The notes beneath the pieces were generated by a model. That model was given only the letters and a program-made list of their open reading frames with translations, did not search any database and was not told where the DNA came from. The position numbers and the translations under genes are program-made. Positions 6,357-7,234 of a DNA stretch of 7,234 nucleotides are shown in pieces (the stretch's first letter is position 1; every line of letters starts with the position of its first letter). Where the stretch lies: assembly GCA_041584055.1 (NCBI GenBank), contig JBFHER010000191.1, positions 1-7,234 on the forward strand, given 5' to 3'. Source of the stretch: JBFHER01 sp041584055 (GTDB lineage Bacteria > Bacteroidota > Bacteroidia > Bacteroidales > UBA5342).

Positions 6357-6770
6357 TTACTTCGCTTTTAACATCTCCATGATGTAGGGAGGCAGTAAAC
6401 TTCTTAGGACGCTTCTTACTTGCACGGGTTTGCCATTGTTGTCAACCGCAACAAAGGTAAAAACGCCTTGTGTTACCTTGTATTCACTCAGGTCTTCTCT
6501 TGAACGCACGATGAGCTCTACACTGATGTCAATGGATGTATTTCCAATCCTGTCGACCTTTGTATAAACCATAAACACGTCTCCGTTGTGAATTGGTTTA
6601 ATAAAACTAAAGTTACTTACTGATACAGTTACAGCCGGACAAGTGATCACTTCTTCTATCTGAATTGAAGCTGCTTTGTCCATTTTTGCCATTACCCAAC
6701 CACCAAAGACGGTCCCTGCATGGTTCAGGTCTGTTGGAAATGTTCTTCCTTTAAGGGAGAGTTGTCTCAT
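6357..6770 (-). CDS. Hotdog-fold acyl-CoA thioesterase (YciA/ACOT-like)
   Basis: This 137-residue protein has the length of a single hotdog domain. The N-terminal segment NHAGTVFGGWVMAKMDKAA (16-34) matches the signature of YciA/ACOT-type acyl-CoA hydrolases, in which the Asp of the Met-Asp pair (D31 here) is the catalytic residue and the Asn/Gly-rich turn holds the CoA thioester. The later SNFSFIKPIHNGD (52-64) and GNTSIDISVELIVRSRE (76-92) are the usual central strands. Such enzymes hydrolyse acyl-CoA to free acid and CoA in the cytosol, often as hexamers; chain-length preference cannot be read from the sequence. The ATG at 6770 follows an A-rich leader without a Shine-Dalgarno site. It lies 38 bases downstream of the cupin gene on the same strand, so the two may be co-transcribed. 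Confidence 0.85.
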   Translation of the reverse strand: MRQLSLKGRTFPTDLNHAGTVFGGWVMAKMDKAASIQIEEVITCPAVTVSVSNFSFIKPIHNGDVFMVYTKVDRIGNTSIDISVELIVRSREDLSEYKVTQGVFTFVAVDNNGKPVQVRSVLRSLLPPYIMEMLKAK

Positions 6771-6808
6771 TTGTTATTCTGAAAATAAATTTTTGCGCTT
6801 GCCATCTG

Positions 6809-7228
6809 CTAATAAGATGTTTTATCAGTGGGGATGGGTTTATGCGTTTTTAGCCATTCCTGTCCTTCTTTCGTCAGGAAAAAATCCATCCAAAGGTAAT
6901 ACATCTTTTTGTTTTCACCCACACTTACCCAGTGGCTTGAACCGATGGGAATGTGCAACAGCGCATATTCCTTGAGTGGGGCCGACGCACCATCTGCATG
7001 CACTACAATATCATTGTCGGTGAGCCCTAAAAAGAGTTGATCAAGCATTGGATGCTTATGGGCGCCAACCTCATCAGGACCAGGAGCCTCAACGGTTCCC
7101 AGGGCAACACGCGGTACAATATCTGCAGGCAGCACGGTTCGACTGATGGTGTTCGGGCTCTTAATCTTCTCCGTGTAAGGATCACATGCATCAAACCTTG
7201 TAAAATAGAGATCGTATTTGTTCTCCAT
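6809..7228 (-). CDS. Small cupin-domain protein
   Basis: This 139-residue protein has one cupin barrel and no signal peptide or membrane segment. Cupin motif 1 is seen as GAHKHPMLDQLFLGL (55-69), where H57, H59 and probably Q64 or D63 would bind a metal; motif 2 is the segment IPIGSSHW (93-100) with H99 as the expected third histidine. The surrounding strands (DNDIVVHADG, KEYALLHIP) fit the fold. Cupins of this size include dioxygenases, isomerases and sugar- or ligand-binding proteins, so I assign no reaction. The ATG at 7228 gives a sensible start (MENKYDLYF), but only six bases remain upstream and the frame stays open, so a more distal start outside the window is possible. It precedes the thioesterase gene by 38 bases in the same direction. 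Confidence 0.75.
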   Translation of the reverse strand: MENKYDLYFTRFDACDPYTEKIKSPNTISRTVLPADIVPRVALGTVEAPGPDEVGAHKHPMLDQLFLGLTDNDIVVHADGASAPLKEYALLHIPIGSSHWVSVGENKKMYYLWMDFFLTKEGQEWLKTHKPIPTDKTSY

Positions 7229-7234
7229 GGGGAA

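Noticed and set aside
6771..6808. Promoter or terminator between the cupin and thioesterase genes
   Set aside because: The 38-base gap has no hairpin and no sequence matching TAnnTTTG, so I do not call one.

Overview
The window looks like ordinary chromosomal DNA from a member of the Bacteroidota. Three things point there. No start codon has a clear Shine-Dalgarno site, and the leaders are A/T-rich. A sequence fitting the Bacteroidota -7 promoter consensus (TAnnTTTG) lies just upstream of one gene. The AAA_14/DUF4143-type ATPase, ending in IPLWLFGFLY, resembles ATPases that are common in that phylum. The full-length pyruvate:ferredoxin oxidoreductase suggests an anaerobic or facultatively anaerobic metabolism. 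I cannot place the organism below phylum level from this sequence.

Layout from left to right: (1) positions 1-162 carry the 3' end of a + strand gene, probably a PHP-type metal-dependent hydrolase. (2) Positions 163-464 are a convergent intergenic gap; its right half holds a perfect 13-bp hairpin and a U-tailed terminator that serve the minus-strand gene nifJ. (3) Positions 465-4013 (minus) are nifJ, a complete single-chain pyruvate:ferredoxin (flavodoxin) oxidoreductase. (4) Positions 4061-5239 (minus) encode an AAA_14/DUF4143-like ATPase, probably starting at a GTG rather than at the far upstream ATG at 5470. (5) Positions 5240-5504 are a divergent control region with a -7-like box, inverted repeats and a tandem octamer. 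(6) Positions 5505-6332 (+) encode a mevalonate-kinase-type GHMP kinase. (7) Positions 6357-6770 (minus) encode a hotdog-fold acyl-CoA thioesterase. (8) Positions 6809-7228 (minus) encode a small cupin, upstream of the thioesterase and in the same direction.

The metabolic genes share a loose acetyl-CoA theme: NifJ makes acetyl-CoA and reduced ferredoxin from pyruvate, the mevalonate pathway consumes acetyl-CoA for isoprenoids, and the thioesterase hydrolyses acyl-CoA. The changes of strand between them argue against one operon. The only likely co-transcribed pair is cupin-thioesterase; ATPase-nifJ is possible. I do not see a clear new multi-gene system. The parts most worth a second look are the ATPase (Walker B reads Asp-Gln where Asp-Glu is usual, plus a possible nuclease-like C-terminus), the repeats between it and the kinase, and the double hairpin after nifJ.
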